In this document: positions 35,395-43,946 of the stretch, in pieces
Numbering within the stretch: position 1 is the stretch's first letter
How the letters are laid out: the number at the start of each line of letters is the position of its first letter
Assembly: GCF_002893765.1 (NCBI RefSeq)
Contig: NZ_CP025938.1
Span: 1,612,001-1,676,000, forward strand
Length of the DNA stretch: 64,000 nucleotides
Reading direction: 5' to 3'
Source of the DNA: Tamlana carrageenivorans
GTDB lineage: Bacteria; Bacteroidota; Bacteroidia; Flavobacteriales; Flavobacteriaceae
Program-made: the position numbers and the translations under genes
The notes under the pieces: model-generated
Database searches by the model: none
What the model was told of the DNA's origin: nothing
Seen by the model: only the letters and a program-made list of their open reading frames with translations

Positions 35395-35895
35395 TTAAAT
35401 ATTGAAGCTCACACCAATATTCATTGAAAACTGATTGTTAAGCTCTTCAGCAGGCGTCAAGTCGTTATTGTACTTGGCAATTGGGAACTGTGCTTCTGTA
35501 AAAATCCCGAAACCAGAGGTAAAGAAATAACGAGCCCCAACGTGGCCACCAAAGTTTTTTAAACTTAAATGAAGTCCAGGGTACAAATCGAAATTGTCAT
35601 CGATATTTATAACGTTACCAATATTGGCATTAAAACGAGCTTTCACATCAAAACGATCTTTAAAAGCTGGGTCGTCTACAATTTCTAATTCATCAGAAAT
35701 ACCTAAGGCATAACTAGAACTTAAACCAATAGAGATGTTTTCACCCAGACCATAATCATAACTAACATTAATGCCGGTAGCGTGAGATTGAAGGTTAGCA
35801 CCTACTTGAAATTTTTGATCACCTTGTCCAGAAAACGCTTGAGCATTTACAAATGACACTGTTAAAAGGGCTGCAATAACTAATATGTTTTTCAT
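35395..35895 (-). CDS. Outer-membrane beta-barrel protein (DUF6646-like)
   Basis: The 166-residue protein has a signal peptide (MKNILVIAALLTVSFVNAQ) and a mature part of alternating strands ending in FSMNIGVSFNI with a terminal hydrophobic pattern, as in outer-membrane barrels. It resembles DUF6646 proteins of Flavobacteriaceae, whose function is unknown. The frame starts one codon earlier with TTG, but the ATG at 35895 is the natural start. Confidence 0.82.
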   Translation of the reverse strand: MKNILVIAALLTVSFVNAQAFSGQGDQKFQVGANLQSHATGINVSYDYGLGENISIGLSSSYALGISDELEIVDDPAFKDRFDVKARFNANIGNVINIDDNFDLYPGLHLSLKNFGGHVGARYFFTSGFGIFTEAQFPIAKYNNDLTPAEELNNQFSMNIGVSFNI

Positions 35896-36027
35896 CAATT
35901 AATATGTTTTAGGTTTAAAAAAAACAGAGGCAAAGATATTAATAATATTATGGGTGATGGATGGGAATCCATTTAAAAATAGCGCTGTTTTTTATTATTT
36001 ATGATGAATAGTTTTTGATAATGTAGG

Positions 36028-36633
36028 TTATTTAATATCCAAAGTGTTCCAAGTTAAATTTATAAGACTTTTTCCTACTGAATTTTCTAAATCCTCCATT
36101 AACATGGTTAATATTAATATTCCGGAATCTTTTTTACCTGTAGAAGCTAATTCGTAAATATTAATTTCATCGTTGTATGTTAAAATTGCTTTAATGACTT
36201 TAATTTTTTCTCCAGAAGCTAACGTTCTTTCATACTCTTGTCTTTCCATGGTATAACCATAATTAATACTTTCTTTAGTGACTTCACTTAGCATAAGTTC
36301 GTTTAGCATGGTTGGATTAATACTGGTGTATTTTTGAATAATAAACCCAGAACCTTCAGCTGTCATTAACATGAGTTGTTCTATGCCTTGATCAATTGAA
36401 GTTTTAGCAACTTTGTGATCTTTAAGAAATTTGAAACTGAAAGCGTCATCAATATACAATAAGGTATCCTTTTGTTTTATCTTGATTTTATAACTTTCAT
36501 TATTGATGTTAAATTCATAATCTTTATCCAGTCCGACTTCAAATTCTTTACCGTTTATTTCTATTTTGTAGTCTTCTTGCGATGACATGAGATTTGTAAG
36601 GCAGAGTAATAAAATACAAGCGAAGCTTTTCAT
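36028..36633 (-). CDS. Hypothetical secreted protein
   Basis: The 201-residue protein has a signal peptide (MKSFACILLLCLTNLMSS) and then a beta-rich mature part with KIEINGKEFEVGLDKDYEF near the N-terminus. I do not recognise a domain. It lies 90 bases downstream of the MuiA-like gene on the same strand and might share its transcript. It is probably periplasmic. Confidence 0.75.
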   Translation of the reverse strand: MKSFACILLLCLTNLMSSQEDYKIEINGKEFEVGLDKDYEFNINNESYKIKIKQKDTLLYIDDAFSFKFLKDHKVAKTSIDQGIEQLMLMTAEGSGFIIQKYTSINPTMLNELMLSEVTKESINYGYTMERQEYERTLASGEKIKVIKAILTYNDEINIYELASTGKKDSGILILTMLMEDLENSVGKSLINLTWNTLDIK

Positions 36634-36722
36634 AATAATTTTTTAGGATGTTTGGTAAAAAGTAATAATTGGTTTTTAATTTAATGGTGTTTAAAATAAA
36701 CCGAAGTACCGCTTGAAGCGGA

Positions 36723-38576
36723 TTATTCTATAAGTAATCTTTTGTTTTTAGGATATTTTACAGTGTATTTCAGATCTATTTTTTTACTTGTGCTAGGTTC
36801 TATCTTAAATTCCCATCGAATTTCTCCAGTGTTTATATCTTGTTTGCCGTTTGATAATTCGAAAGCTTCAACTTTTATTTCATCATTATTGGAAACCGGA
36901 ATTTGATCCATAACGAGTATGTTTATGGTTTGTGATTTGTTGTTTTTTACCGTAATTCTCCAATCTCTATTTTCTTCTTTTTTACTACCAATGAGTTTTT
37001 TAGATGAATAATCGGAGATTTTCTCTCGGTTAATAACAACATTTTTATCGCGACCTAATGAAATTTGCAAAGTATCTGAAGCGAATCTTACATCCAACAG
37101 TGTTTTTCCCACGTAAGTGCCTTCAAAAAATATGTTTGCTTCACCTTCCAATAAGTTATATTGTTCCCAATTTTTAATGCTAGCAATTAAAAATGCTTCA
37201 TTTTCTATTTTAGGAACACTGTAATATTGATAGTCTGCAGGAAGATTATAGGTTGCCATATCAACCGAATAACTTTTGTTATCGGAAAGAATAGAATATG
37301 GTAAGTCAATTTCAAAATTTACGGTAGTTTGGTTTTCCTTTTGAACAACTGGAATCGCATTATTGGCTGGTTTTCTTTTAGGTTTTTCTTTAACACTTCG
37401 TGAGGCAGATTTTCTATTCCTAGAGCCATATCCAATGACTACAACTTCGTCTAAGGCTTCTAAAGATTCTACGAGCCTAACATTATGAATGGCATCCGTA
37501 ATGTTTATAATTTTATTCTCGTAACCAAGATATGTGAACTCTAATTGTGTTGATGTTTCTGGGACTGTAATCGCGTAATTGCCATCGAAATCTGTAGTAG
37601 TGCCTATAGTAGTGCCTTTTATAATGACATTAACTCCAGGTATTGGGAGATTGCCCTCATCAAGTACTTGACCAGAAACTTGGTTTATGGCACGGTTGTA
37701 TGTTGGGGGAGCCGTATTGTAATTAAGGTAATAGGTTTTTAATTCTGGTGCAACACCCGATAAGTTTGGATTGGCTGATGATAAACGTAGTTTTACATTT
37801 TTCCAATCTATTTTTGTGTCTTGTTTAACATTAGCTTTGTAAACAAGTTCTATGGGTTCGTTAATGTTTTTTGCTCTAATATCGTAAGTTGGTAACCAGC
37901 CAGCATTACTTACTACATAGGTCATTTCAAATTTTGCTTTTAGGCTATTTTTACTCTTAACTTTTACTAAAATTTCACCATTGGCATACGCTTTTTCGCT
38001 TGTTATGTTATTGATTTCATTTTTGAACTCAAGCTCTTTTTCTTTAAGTTGAGAAATGGTTTTAAGCCGATCAATTTCTTTAAGCTTTAAAGCCGTGAGT
38101 TTAGAGCTGTAGAAGCTGGAAGCCTCTTTAAGATTGGAAACACTTAGCTCTTCGTTTTTTCCTCCTATTTGTCTGTTTTCTTGAAGAAAGTTAAGTTCTT
38201 CTTTTAGAATTTCTAGGTGTGTTTCTTCTAAGGTTAAAAGACTTTGCGTTTTGTCAAGCTGAGCTTCTAATTCAATTAATTTTTTTGGCTTCTCTAATTT
38301 GTCTATAAAATTTTGTTGATGGTTAACAGATAGTACCGTTACATCGCCATAGGCTTTTACCTGTACACTTTTGGAATTTATAAATGGTGACAGGTTAATG
38401 AATTTAATCAAGGTCGTTCCAAAATTTAAATCTACAGATTTTTTTCTCGTGATTTGAGCTCCGCTAATGAAAACGGTAACATCTTCTATTTCTGAATTTA
38501 CTTTTTTTTCGGGAATTTCTTGGGAAAATGATAGGCTAAAGACTAGGCATAGCACGATTGTAATAATGCTTTTCAT
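36723..38576 (-). CDS. MuiA/DUF4139 protein with carboxypeptidase-regulatory insert
   Basis: The 617-residue protein has a signal peptide (MKSIITIVLCLVFSLSFSQ). An N-terminal DUF4140 segment with ISGAQITRKKSVDL is followed by a coiled-coil stretch (about 75-185) and a DUF4139 domain that continues to the end. Between the DUF4139 halves is a CarboxypepD_reg-like module (SGQVLDEGNLPIPGVNVIIK, about 305-365) followed by LDEVVVIGYGSR, a sequence otherwise typical of SusC-type receptors. The upstream ORF extension to 38630 would disrupt the signal peptide. Function is unknown; a surface or periplasmic role is likely. Confidence 0.85.
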   Translation of the reverse strand: MKSIITIVLCLVFSLSFSQEIPEKKVNSEIEDVTVFISGAQITRKKSVDLNFGTTLIKFINLSPFINSKSVQVKAYGDVTVLSVNHQQNFIDKLEKPKKLIELEAQLDKTQSLLTLEETHLEILKEELNFLQENRQIGGKNEELSVSNLKEASSFYSSKLTALKLKEIDRLKTISQLKEKELEFKNEINNITSEKAYANGEILVKVKSKNSLKAKFEMTYVVSNAGWLPTYDIRAKNINEPIELVYKANVKQDTKIDWKNVKLRLSSANPNLSGVAPELKTYYLNYNTAPPTYNRAINQVSGQVLDEGNLPIPGVNVIIKGTTIGTTTDFDGNYAITVPETSTQLEFTYLGYENKIINITDAIHNVRLVESLEALDEVVVIGYGSRNRKSASRSVKEKPKRKPANNAIPVVQKENQTTVNFEIDLPYSILSDNKSYSVDMATYNLPADYQYYSVPKIENEAFLIASIKNWEQYNLLEGEANIFFEGTYVGKTLLDVRFASDTLQISLGRDKNVVINREKISDYSSKKLIGSKKEENRDWRITVKNNKSQTINILVMDQIPVSNNDEIKVEAFELSNGKQDINTGEIRWEFKIEPSTSKKIDLKYTVKYPKNKRLLIE

Positions 38577-38851
38577 GGTGATTAATGGTTGGGTTTCATT
38601 GAGCTGTTTAACACGGCATCCACATGCCATTCTTCTTAAGAATACATAAAGATGTTCAGTTGGTGAATATAATACTACCTTCTATATAATACAAAAGCAT
38701 ATAGTGATTATACTTATTTTATTGCTAAATGGTTGTCTGAAAATGAAATTACGATCTGTAGTTATTTCTATTTTTATGTTGGAAGAAAGCATGCCCATAA
38801 GGGTATATTGATAGGAGTATAAGGAAAATATATGTTTTTTAAGGATGCCAT

Positions 38852-40117
38852 TTATTTAATGATTTTTCCAATAAATTCATCATCGTGTTTTACCAAATAG
38901 ACTCCAGTAGCTAAATGTCCTAAATCCGTTATTACTGAATTTTCTAATCTTTGAGATGTGATTAATTGACATTGAATGTTATAAATATTAATGAGGTCGC
39001 CTTCATTCAAGCCTGTAATAAATACATGGTTTTCGAACGGATTCGGGTATAGCTTCAGGTTTTTATATTTATCTTTTAGTGAATTCAAGCCTAAAGTAGG
39101 GCAGGAGTTGTTTGTGGTTAAGTACTTTTCTAAAATGGCCATTTGTGGTTTGTCGGTATTGGCTTCGGGTTCTACAGATAGGATATAGTTTCCCCACCAA
39201 GGTCCGCCAGCCCAATAGGTACCATTAATGCAATTTTGGTTGAGGTAGCTTAAAAAATTATCAAGCACGGTAAGCCATCGACTATCGTTTACAGGAATAC
39301 CATATTCACCAATAAAACCTTTTAAATTATTAGCCTGTAACCAGTTTACAAAAGGTGTAACGCGGTCTATGCCGATATTGGGATAGGCGCCATCGGCATC
39401 GTAATTATTAGGGTATGTTCCTGAAGCATCCTTGTCGAAATAAACGTGTGCTTCGTAAATTAGCTTATTGGAGGGATCAGATAGGTTTTTAAGGTTATCG
39501 CTATAAGTCATCCAGCGTTCTGCCGAACTCCAACTATCTCCACCAACAATTATCGTAGTCTTAGTATCGGTAGAGCGAATGCCATTAATAATTTCTTGGG
39601 CAATGTCAAACCACGGTGTGCTGTTTAATAAATCATGGGGTTCGTTCATAATCCCATAACCATATATATTGGGACTGTCCTTTAAAGCAGTGGCAAGTTT
39701 GGTCCACAGATCTTTTACGTGTGCAATACTTAGGTTGTTGGAGCCAATAATTTGCTCACTCCCATTTAATTTGTAGCGGCAATAATTATGTAAATCGAGA
39801 ATGACTTGCATGTCTCTTGCTGCTGCGGCTTGTAAAAACGTTTGAATATGTGATAACTCTTCCGTATTTAAATTACCGTTTAGTGGGTGCTGAATACGTT
39901 CCCATTTAAAGGGCAATCGAACGAGTTTTAAACCCTTGGTTTTGTAATAATCCAGTTCGCTTTCGGTTGGGTAGGTGTAATCGATATTATAGGTCCCTGG
40001 CATATTGGAACCAAAATCGGCTCCAGCTAGATTAATGCCAAACGGGGTTTGGGAAAAAGCGGTGATACTGCACAACGTTATGATTATTAGAAATAGGGAT
40101 TTTTGTTTTAGGTTCAT
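38852..40117 (-). CDS. Secreted GH5 glycoside hydrolase with T9SS domain
   Basis: The 421-residue enzyme has a signal peptide ending TAFSQ and a GH5 cellulase-type barrel. The acid/base is E159 in YGIMNEPHDL and the nucleophile is E271 in GFIGEYGIP. A C-terminal Por-type sorting domain (about 345-421, KLYPNPFENHVFI and TGVYLVKHDDEFIGKIIK) directs export through the type IX system. It should cut beta-1,4-linked glucan, mannan or a related polysaccharide outside the cell. An ATG nine codons upstream (40144) is possible but would lengthen the signal region. Confidence 0.92.
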   Translation of the reverse strand: MNLKQKSLFLIIITLCSITAFSQTPFGINLAGADFGSNMPGTYNIDYTYPTESELDYYKTKGLKLVRLPFKWERIQHPLNGNLNTEELSHIQTFLQAAAARDMQVILDLHNYCRYKLNGSEQIIGSNNLSIAHVKDLWTKLATALKDSPNIYGYGIMNEPHDLLNSTPWFDIAQEIINGIRSTDTKTTIIVGGDSWSSAERWMTYSDNLKNLSDPSNKLIYEAHVYFDKDASGTYPNNYDADGAYPNIGIDRVTPFVNWLQANNLKGFIGEYGIPVNDSRWLTVLDNFLSYLNQNCINGTYWAGGPWWGNYILSVEPEANTDKPQMAILEKYLTTNNSCPTLGLNSLKDKYKNLKLYPNPFENHVFITGLNEGDLINIYNIQCQLITSQRLENSVITDLGHLATGVYLVKHDDEFIGKIIK

Positions 40118-40199
40118 GATAGGGGTTTGTTTCAATGGGTTCATGTTGTGTAAATATAGTATTACATTTTTAGAGTCTTAGTACGGATTATAAAAAATT

Positions 40200-40236
40200 A
40201 AAAGCCCAACACTTTTAAGGGTGTTGGGCTTTTGTT
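40200..40236 (-). terminator. Terminator of the AhpD-like gene
   Basis: Arms AAAGCCCAACAC and GTGTTGGGCTTT with flanking A and T tracts follow the gene at 40279 on the minus strand. Confidence 0.85.
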
Positions 40237-40278
40237 CTGGTGTTTGAATCTATTAAATGACTAAATCATTTGTATGAT

Positions 40279-40845
40279 TTATTTCTCCCAAGCAAATGGT
40301 TGGAAGGGTTCATCAACAGGTGTTTCGGCAATACTGTTGGTGTAGTTACTTATTACCTTTTGAGATAAACCTAAAATGATTTCTAATAAATGTCTTTCAT
40401 TATAACCTGCTTCGTAAAAGGTTTTAATGGCGTCTTTTGATACTTTACCTCTGTTTTTGGTTACCAAAAGAGTCATGTTGTGTAGCGCTTGAAGTTTTTC
40501 GCTAGGTAATGCTGTTTGGTTTCTTAATGCTTCAGTAATGGCATCGTCCACTTTCATTTGTTTAGCGATACCTGTATGTGCTGGCACACAGTAGTGACAA
40601 CCCTGTTCTACATTAATCGTTTGCCATACCACGGTAAGCTCGTCCTTATCAAATGAAGATTTTGTAAATAGTTCGTGAAGTATTTGGTAGCCTTCTAATA
40701 AACCTGGAGCTCCTGCTAAAACCCCGTGTAAATTTGGAATAAATCCGTAGGCATCTAATGATTTCTGAAGTAAAGCTTTGCTACCTTCTGGAGCTGTTTC
40801 AATACTGTGATTTGTTAAGGTGGTACTTTTTTCTTTTGTGCTCAT
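40279..40845 (-). CDS. Carboxymuconolactone decarboxylase family (AhpD-like) protein
   Basis: The 188-residue protein has the CMD/AhpD core with the redox CxxC motif in VEQGCHYCVPAHTGIAKQM (about residue 78). Members act as peroxide-linked thiol reductants. The gene is directly downstream of a TetR regulator on the same strand, and both promoters carry a similar palindrome, so the regulator probably represses both. A role in oxidative or electrophile stress is likely but unproven. Confidence 0.9.
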   Translation of the reverse strand: MSTKEKSTTLTNHSIETAPEGSKALLQKSLDAYGFIPNLHGVLAGAPGLLEGYQILHELFTKSSFDKDELTVVWQTINVEQGCHYCVPAHTGIAKQMKVDDAITEALRNQTALPSEKLQALHNMTLLVTKNRGKVSKDAIKTFYEAGYNERHLLEIILGLSQKVISNYTNSIAETPVDEPFQPFAWEK

Positions 40846-40878
40846 AATCTTAATTTTTAAAATTTTATTATTGTTTTA

Positions 40879-40900
40879 TTTCTAACCAGTCGTTTAGAAA
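40879..40900. promoter_or_regulatory. Operator upstream of the AhpD-like gene
   Basis: TTTCTAA and TTTAGAAA form inverted arms, and the sequence TCGTTTAGAAATA is shared with the operator in front of tetR at 41504. It lies 34-55 bases before the AhpD-like start. Confidence 0.6.
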
Positions 40901-40915
40901 TAGGTTAAAAAAATA

Positions 40916-41479
40916 TTACAACCTTTTAAAGGTGTGTTCTATGTAGTTTTCCAGTTGTGTTGGGGTAAAAACTTTCGTGGCAGAGGCGAGTCCGAACATC
41001 GCTATAATTAAAAAATCGGCTTGTTGCTCGATGGTTGCTTCGTTATTTGAGGCATCTTGTTTTAAAACATCCGCAAAAACTTGTTTGACTTCACCTGTAA
41101 AGGTTGATAGGACGTTTTTTATTGCATCGTTGGCACCATCTCGTAATTCGTTGGCGGTATTGGTTACCAAACAACCTTTGCCGAATTCGTTTTCTTTAGC
41201 AAATTCAATAAAGTCATAAAAATATTGTTTGATGCCTAGAACCCCATTTTTCGATTGCTTTAATGTATTAATTAAGGTGTTTAACTTTTGCTTGTAGCAT
41301 TTTAAACTCTCTAAAAACACGCCGTTTTTATTTCCAAAACTAGCATAAATGGAAAACTTATTAATGCCCATTTCCTTTTCAAGCATTTGCATAGAGGTGG
41401 TTTCATAACCGTTTCGCCAAAATAAATTCATGGCTTTTTCGATTACCTCCTCCTCTCTATATGCTTTTTGTCTGGCCAT
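40916..41479 (-). CDS. TetR-family transcriptional repressor
   Basis: The 187-residue regulator has a typical N-terminal TetR helix-turn-helix (RNGYETTSMQMLEKEMGINK and FSIYASFGNKNGVFLESL, about residues 24-60). The C-terminal ligand domain is close to the AcrR/TetR_C branch seen in bacterial stress sensors. It lies 70 bases upstream of the AhpD-like gene. Palindromes in front of both genes suggest autoregulation and control of that gene. The inducer is unknown. Confidence 0.92.
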   Translation of the reverse strand: MARQKAYREEEVIEKAMNLFWRNGYETTSMQMLEKEMGINKFSIYASFGNKNGVFLESLKCYKQKLNTLINTLKQSKNGVLGIKQYFYDFIEFAKENEFGKGCLVTNTANELRDGANDAIKNVLSTFTGEVKQVFADVLKQDASNNEATIEQQADFLIIAMFGLASATKVFTPTQLENYIEHTFKRL

Positions 41480-41503
41480 TACTTTTTTAAATACAAGACA
41501 AAA

Positions 41504-41519
41504 CTAAACAATCGTTTAG
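41504..41519. promoter_or_regulatory. Operator upstream of tetR
   Basis: CTAAAC and GTTTAG form perfect six-base arms around four bases, 25 bases before the tetR start. The right half and its flank match the operator at 40879. Confidence 0.6.
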
Positions 41520-41738
41520 AAATAAAAAAATATTTAACTTTTTGTTTGGTTTGTGCAACTTTATTTTAAAGTTTTAGGCTGATGGGTATAGCGGAATAGA
41601 TTTGTTTTTTATGGATTGTAAAAGGTATAAAGCCAATTGTTTTGCATCGTATGAATGCCATATCTTTTTATAAAAAAAATTAGCAGATTACAGATAATTG
41701 TATACTTTTACAGCGTTATTTTAAATAACAAATATATT

Positions 41739-41814
<76 letters not shown>

Positions 41815-41824
41815 ATAGAAAGAT

Positions 41825-41855
41825 AAAGCTTCCAAGGCATTGGAAGCTTTTTTTG
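41825..41855 (+). terminator. Terminator after tRNA-Ala
   Basis: AAAGCTTCCA and TGGAAGCTTT form a perfect 10-base stem with a six-base loop followed by a T run, 13 bases after the tRNA. Confidence 0.92.
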
Positions 41856-42656
41856 TTTTCATAAGGCTATGAATTTGTAGCAATTTGCCAGCTTTATTTT
41901 ATTCATTTACGTAAGGGTGATATTATATAATTGCAATTTATTTTTTTACATGTAATTCCAAAAACGTTTTGTAAAGACCACTTATTTGTATGTAACCTTT
42001 TTCTTTTTATTAAAAAAAAATGTAATGTTTAATTAAACGCTATTTTTCTAGCAAGATGATAATAACAAGATTTTATCCGAAGGGAATTTATAAGCGATTT
42101 TCAATTGCAATTTTTGATTTTGGTGTCTCGAGGTATTTAAAATCTTAAGTAATTTATGAGGTAATGCCGTTTTTTAAAGACTATCAATTGATTTTCTCGA
42201 ATTAGTTATTAATTTTTGCTTGTTGATAAGTATTTTATGTTTTGATTTTTAGGTGTTTAGGGTTTGTTTGTTGAAAACTTACTTTAGGGTTTATATACAT
42301 TTTGGTTAAATTTACACCACTGATAGTCGGTAGCTTGCACAAAAAAACTCGAAGGGTAGGATCTTCGAGTTTTGTGAGAGTAATATTAACTCCTTAAATC
42401 AAGAATACATGCTAAATGAATTATTGATTTTTTTTTAGTGTTAACTATTTTGGTAAAAGCGTTAACGAAATTATTTAAAGAATTGAATCGCTAGACTTAA
42501 ATCCTTAACAGCCCTAAAGAAATACATTTAGGGCTTTATGTTGTTATAAAATTTAATGCAAAGATATAAATTATAATAAATTTTTTATTACATGTAAATT
42601 TTTGTTTTGAATTAATCATCAATATATTTTTGCTTAGAGTCATTAATTGACTTCAC
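41856..42656. other. Long non-coding region with two hairpins
   Basis: About 800 very AT-rich bases carry no credible ORF. Two stable hairpins are visible: AAAACTCGAAG/CTTCGAGTTTT at 42344-42373 and AGCCCTAAA/TTTAGGGCT at 42511-42536. The second lies 121 bases beyond the stop of the PaaK-like gene at 42657 and may end that operon, but it has no T run on the minus strand. The first might close an unannotated plus-strand RNA; no clear promoter box supports it. Confidence 0.45.
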
Positions 42657-43946
42657 CTACTCCCGCCTATCAATCACCAAAACAGGTTTTCTGCTCATTT
42701 TAGGGAATTGCAGTTTCTGAAGTTCTTTTTTATCACAAAATTCAATTTTAGGAAGCACGCGTAGTTTGGCTCTAAAATGGTCTTTTATTTTTTGTAAAAA
42801 TTCTTCTGTAGCGTTGTTAGTCGCGATTTTAAGCAGGATTTCATCGGTACCTATGTTGTTATGTGAAATTTCAATAACATAAGAATCAATGGCATTAAAA
42901 TCGTTTAAAATATTGTGCATGGCTGGCGGATACAGTGTGGTGCCCTTATATTTTATCATTTGTTTTTTTCTGCCTATCACAGGACCTAGTCTTGTGGTGT
43001 TTCTTCCGCAGGAGCAAGCTTCGGTATGTGCCGTTACAATATCACCTGTTTTAAAACGCAGTAAAGGCATGCCTTCTACGCCTAAAGTACTAATGGTAAG
43101 TTCTCCAGGTTCACCAGCTTTAACTGGCGCATTGTTTTCGTCTAGAATTTCGATAATGATTAATTCTGGATGATGGTGGCCTCCTTGTTGTGCTTCACAT
43201 TCGGTAAAAGCGGTATTCATTTCTGTAGAAGCGTAAGTGGAAAATAAATCAATATCCCATTTGTCTTTTATTTTCTTGGATAAAATATTTAATGAAAAGT
43301 CTTGCTCTCGAAGCGACTCGCCTATGCAAATGGCTCCTTTTACACCAGAGTTATTCAAATCGATGTGATGCTGCTCGGCATATTCGATGAGTTTTAGTAA
43401 GAAGGACGGTACGGCAATGATGTAGGTGGGTTTAAACTTTTTAATAGAATCCCATTGCAGTTCTGGAATTCCATTGCCCACACGAATAATGCCTGCCCCC
43501 AGTTCGCGAGCGCCTAAAAAATAAGCCAGTCCAGCCATAAAGCGGCGGTCTATGGTGGTCATGAGTTGAATAACATCAGCTTTTTTTACGCCTGCACAAG
43601 CAAAAGAAATGGCTTCGTTATGCGCCAAGCGTTTGAGGTCGTTATCGGTTAAAGCAAAGGTAACAGGTTCGCCAAGGGTACCCGAGGTTGTCACATAATC
43701 GATAATATCATGTCTAGGGACGCAAATAAAATCGTCGTTATAACGCTGAAGATCTTCTTTCGTTGTAGTTGGGATTCGAGTCAAATCTTCCAGCGTATTG
43801 ATGCTGTTCAGGTTTATGTTTTCTGATTTAAACAGACGTTTATAATAGCTTGAATGTGTATTTAAATATTGAAGCAGTTTTTTTAATTCAGCCTCTTGGT
43901 ATGCTTTGATGGTTGCGCTTGAAGCTTTTTCTATTTCTGGAATCAT
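42657..43946 (-). CDS. Phenylacetate-CoA ligase-like adenylating enzyme
   Basis: The 429-residue protein is a PaaK-type member of the ANL superfamily. The ATP-binding loop is DYVTTSGTLGEPVTF (about residue 85), followed by TYASTEMNTAFTECEAQQ (about 238) and the hinge region FKTGDIVTAH. It should activate an aromatic or acyl acid as the adenylate and load it on CoA or the ACP of this cluster. p-Coumarate or cinnamate from the ammonia-lyase at 55460 is the obvious substrate, by inference. It is the last gene of the second unit and overlaps the C45 gene by four bases. Confidence 0.88.
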   Translation of the reverse strand: MIPEIEKASSATIKAYQEAELKKLLQYLNTHSSYYKRLFKSENINLNSINTLEDLTRIPTTTKEDLQRYNDDFICVPRHDIIDYVTTSGTLGEPVTFALTDNDLKRLAHNEAISFACAGVKKADVIQLMTTIDRRFMAGLAYFLGARELGAGIIRVGNGIPELQWDSIKKFKPTYIIAVPSFLLKLIEYAEQHHIDLNNSGVKGAICIGESLREQDFSLNILSKKIKDKWDIDLFSTYASTEMNTAFTECEAQQGGHHHPELIIIEILDENNAPVKAGEPGELTISTLGVEGMPLLRFKTGDIVTAHTEACSCGRNTTRLGPVIGRKKQMIKYKGTTLYPPAMHNILNDFNAIDSYVIEISHNNIGTDEILLKIATNNATEEFLQKIKDHFRAKLRVLPKIEFCDKKELQKLQFPKMSRKPVLVIDRRE

